The notes beneath the pieces are model-generated. The model was not told the origin of the DNA. It saw nothing but the letters and a program-made list of their open reading frames with translations, and ran no database searches. From assembly GCA_002937525.1 (NCBI GenBank), contig PTKA01000079.1, positions 1 through 6,692 on the forward strand: 6,692 nucleotides of DNA, in the 5' to 3' direction. Source of the stretch: Alphaproteobacteria bacterium MarineAlpha10_Bin3. Its GTDB lineage: Bacteria > Pseudomonadota > Alphaproteobacteria > UBA8366 > GCA-2717185. Numbering within the stretch: position 1 is the first letter of the stretch; the number at the start of each line of letters is the position of its first letter. Below are positions 6,585 through 6,692 of the stretch, one piece after another. The position numbers and the translations under genes are program-made.

Positions 6585-6692
6585 TCAGCGCACTGGTTTT
6601 TCCGGGCCGCGGCCCCGATAGGCGTCGATGAACGCCGCCGCCGGTTTTTCTTCAAACCGGTCCAGCCGCAAGGTTCGCCGCCACGCGGTCAA
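6585..6692 (-). CDS. 3' end of an unidentified gene, cut by the window edge
   Basis: An open frame enters at 6692 and ends at TGA 6587-6585, giving 35 residues (ending FIDAYRGRGPEKPVR). Third codon positions are mostly G or C, like the neighbouring genes, and a 160-base gap to the next gene would fit a gene end here. I do not recognise the family. Because it is short and lacks a visible start, it could also be chance open sequence. Confidence 0.45.
   Translation of the reverse strand: MTAWRRTLRLDRFEEKPAAAFIDAYRGRGPEKPVR

Noticed and set aside
6604..6615. 12-base palindrome GGGCCGCGGCCC as a protein binding site
   Set aside because: Strong GC bias makes such palindromes common, and it lies inside the putative partial coding region.
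6641..6660. Perfect inverted repeat CCGGTTT-6-AAACCGG as a terminator or operator
   Set aside because: It lies within the apparent coding end of the partial gene and lacks a following T-run on either strand; likely chance.

Overview
The window looks like chromosomal DNA from a GC-rich alphaproteobacterium. The evidence is a circularly permuted two-piece tmRNA gene, an alphaproteobacterial-type SspB ending in a FRKK-type tail, and a long class I (Fe-S) fumarase directly behind it. I cannot place the genus. The gene set is mostly housekeeping, and I see no mobile element, CRISPR array, tRNA or rRNA.

Left part, minus strand, read from right to left: the tmRNA gene ssrA (about 2440 to 2175), sspB (2121 to 1684) and a class I fumarase (1643 to 33). 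They are closely spaced with no convincing terminator between them. tmRNA adds a degradation tag, read here as A-ANDNFAGDARLAA, to proteins on stalled ribosomes. SspB hands such tagged proteins to the ClpXP protease. The RNA that writes the tag and the adaptor that reads it are therefore neighbours.

Middle part, plus strand, divergent from ssrA across about 70 bases: thyA (thymidylate synthase), folA (dihydrofolate reductase, overlapping thyA by 4 bases) and a 563-residue Amidohydro_3/YtcJ-like hydrolase starting 2 bases after folA. ThyA turns methylene-tetrahydrofolate into dihydrofolate and FolA reduces it back, so the first two genes form the dTMP/folate cycle. The amidohydrolase substrate is unknown, and it seems to lack one usual metal-site histidine motif.

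Right part, minus strand: a luciferase-like (LLM-class) flavin-dependent oxidoreductase, whose end overlaps the end of the amidohydrolase gene by 37 bases, then an intergenic stretch of about 160 bases. The last 108 bases look like the 3' end of another minus-strand gene cut by the window edge.

The most notable content is the ssrA-sspB pair. The tmRNA is not visible as a protein gene and is best recognised from its tag frame, the 7-bp acceptor stem between its two pieces, and the CCA end. I found no convincing undescribed system. The amidohydrolase is the least understood gene.
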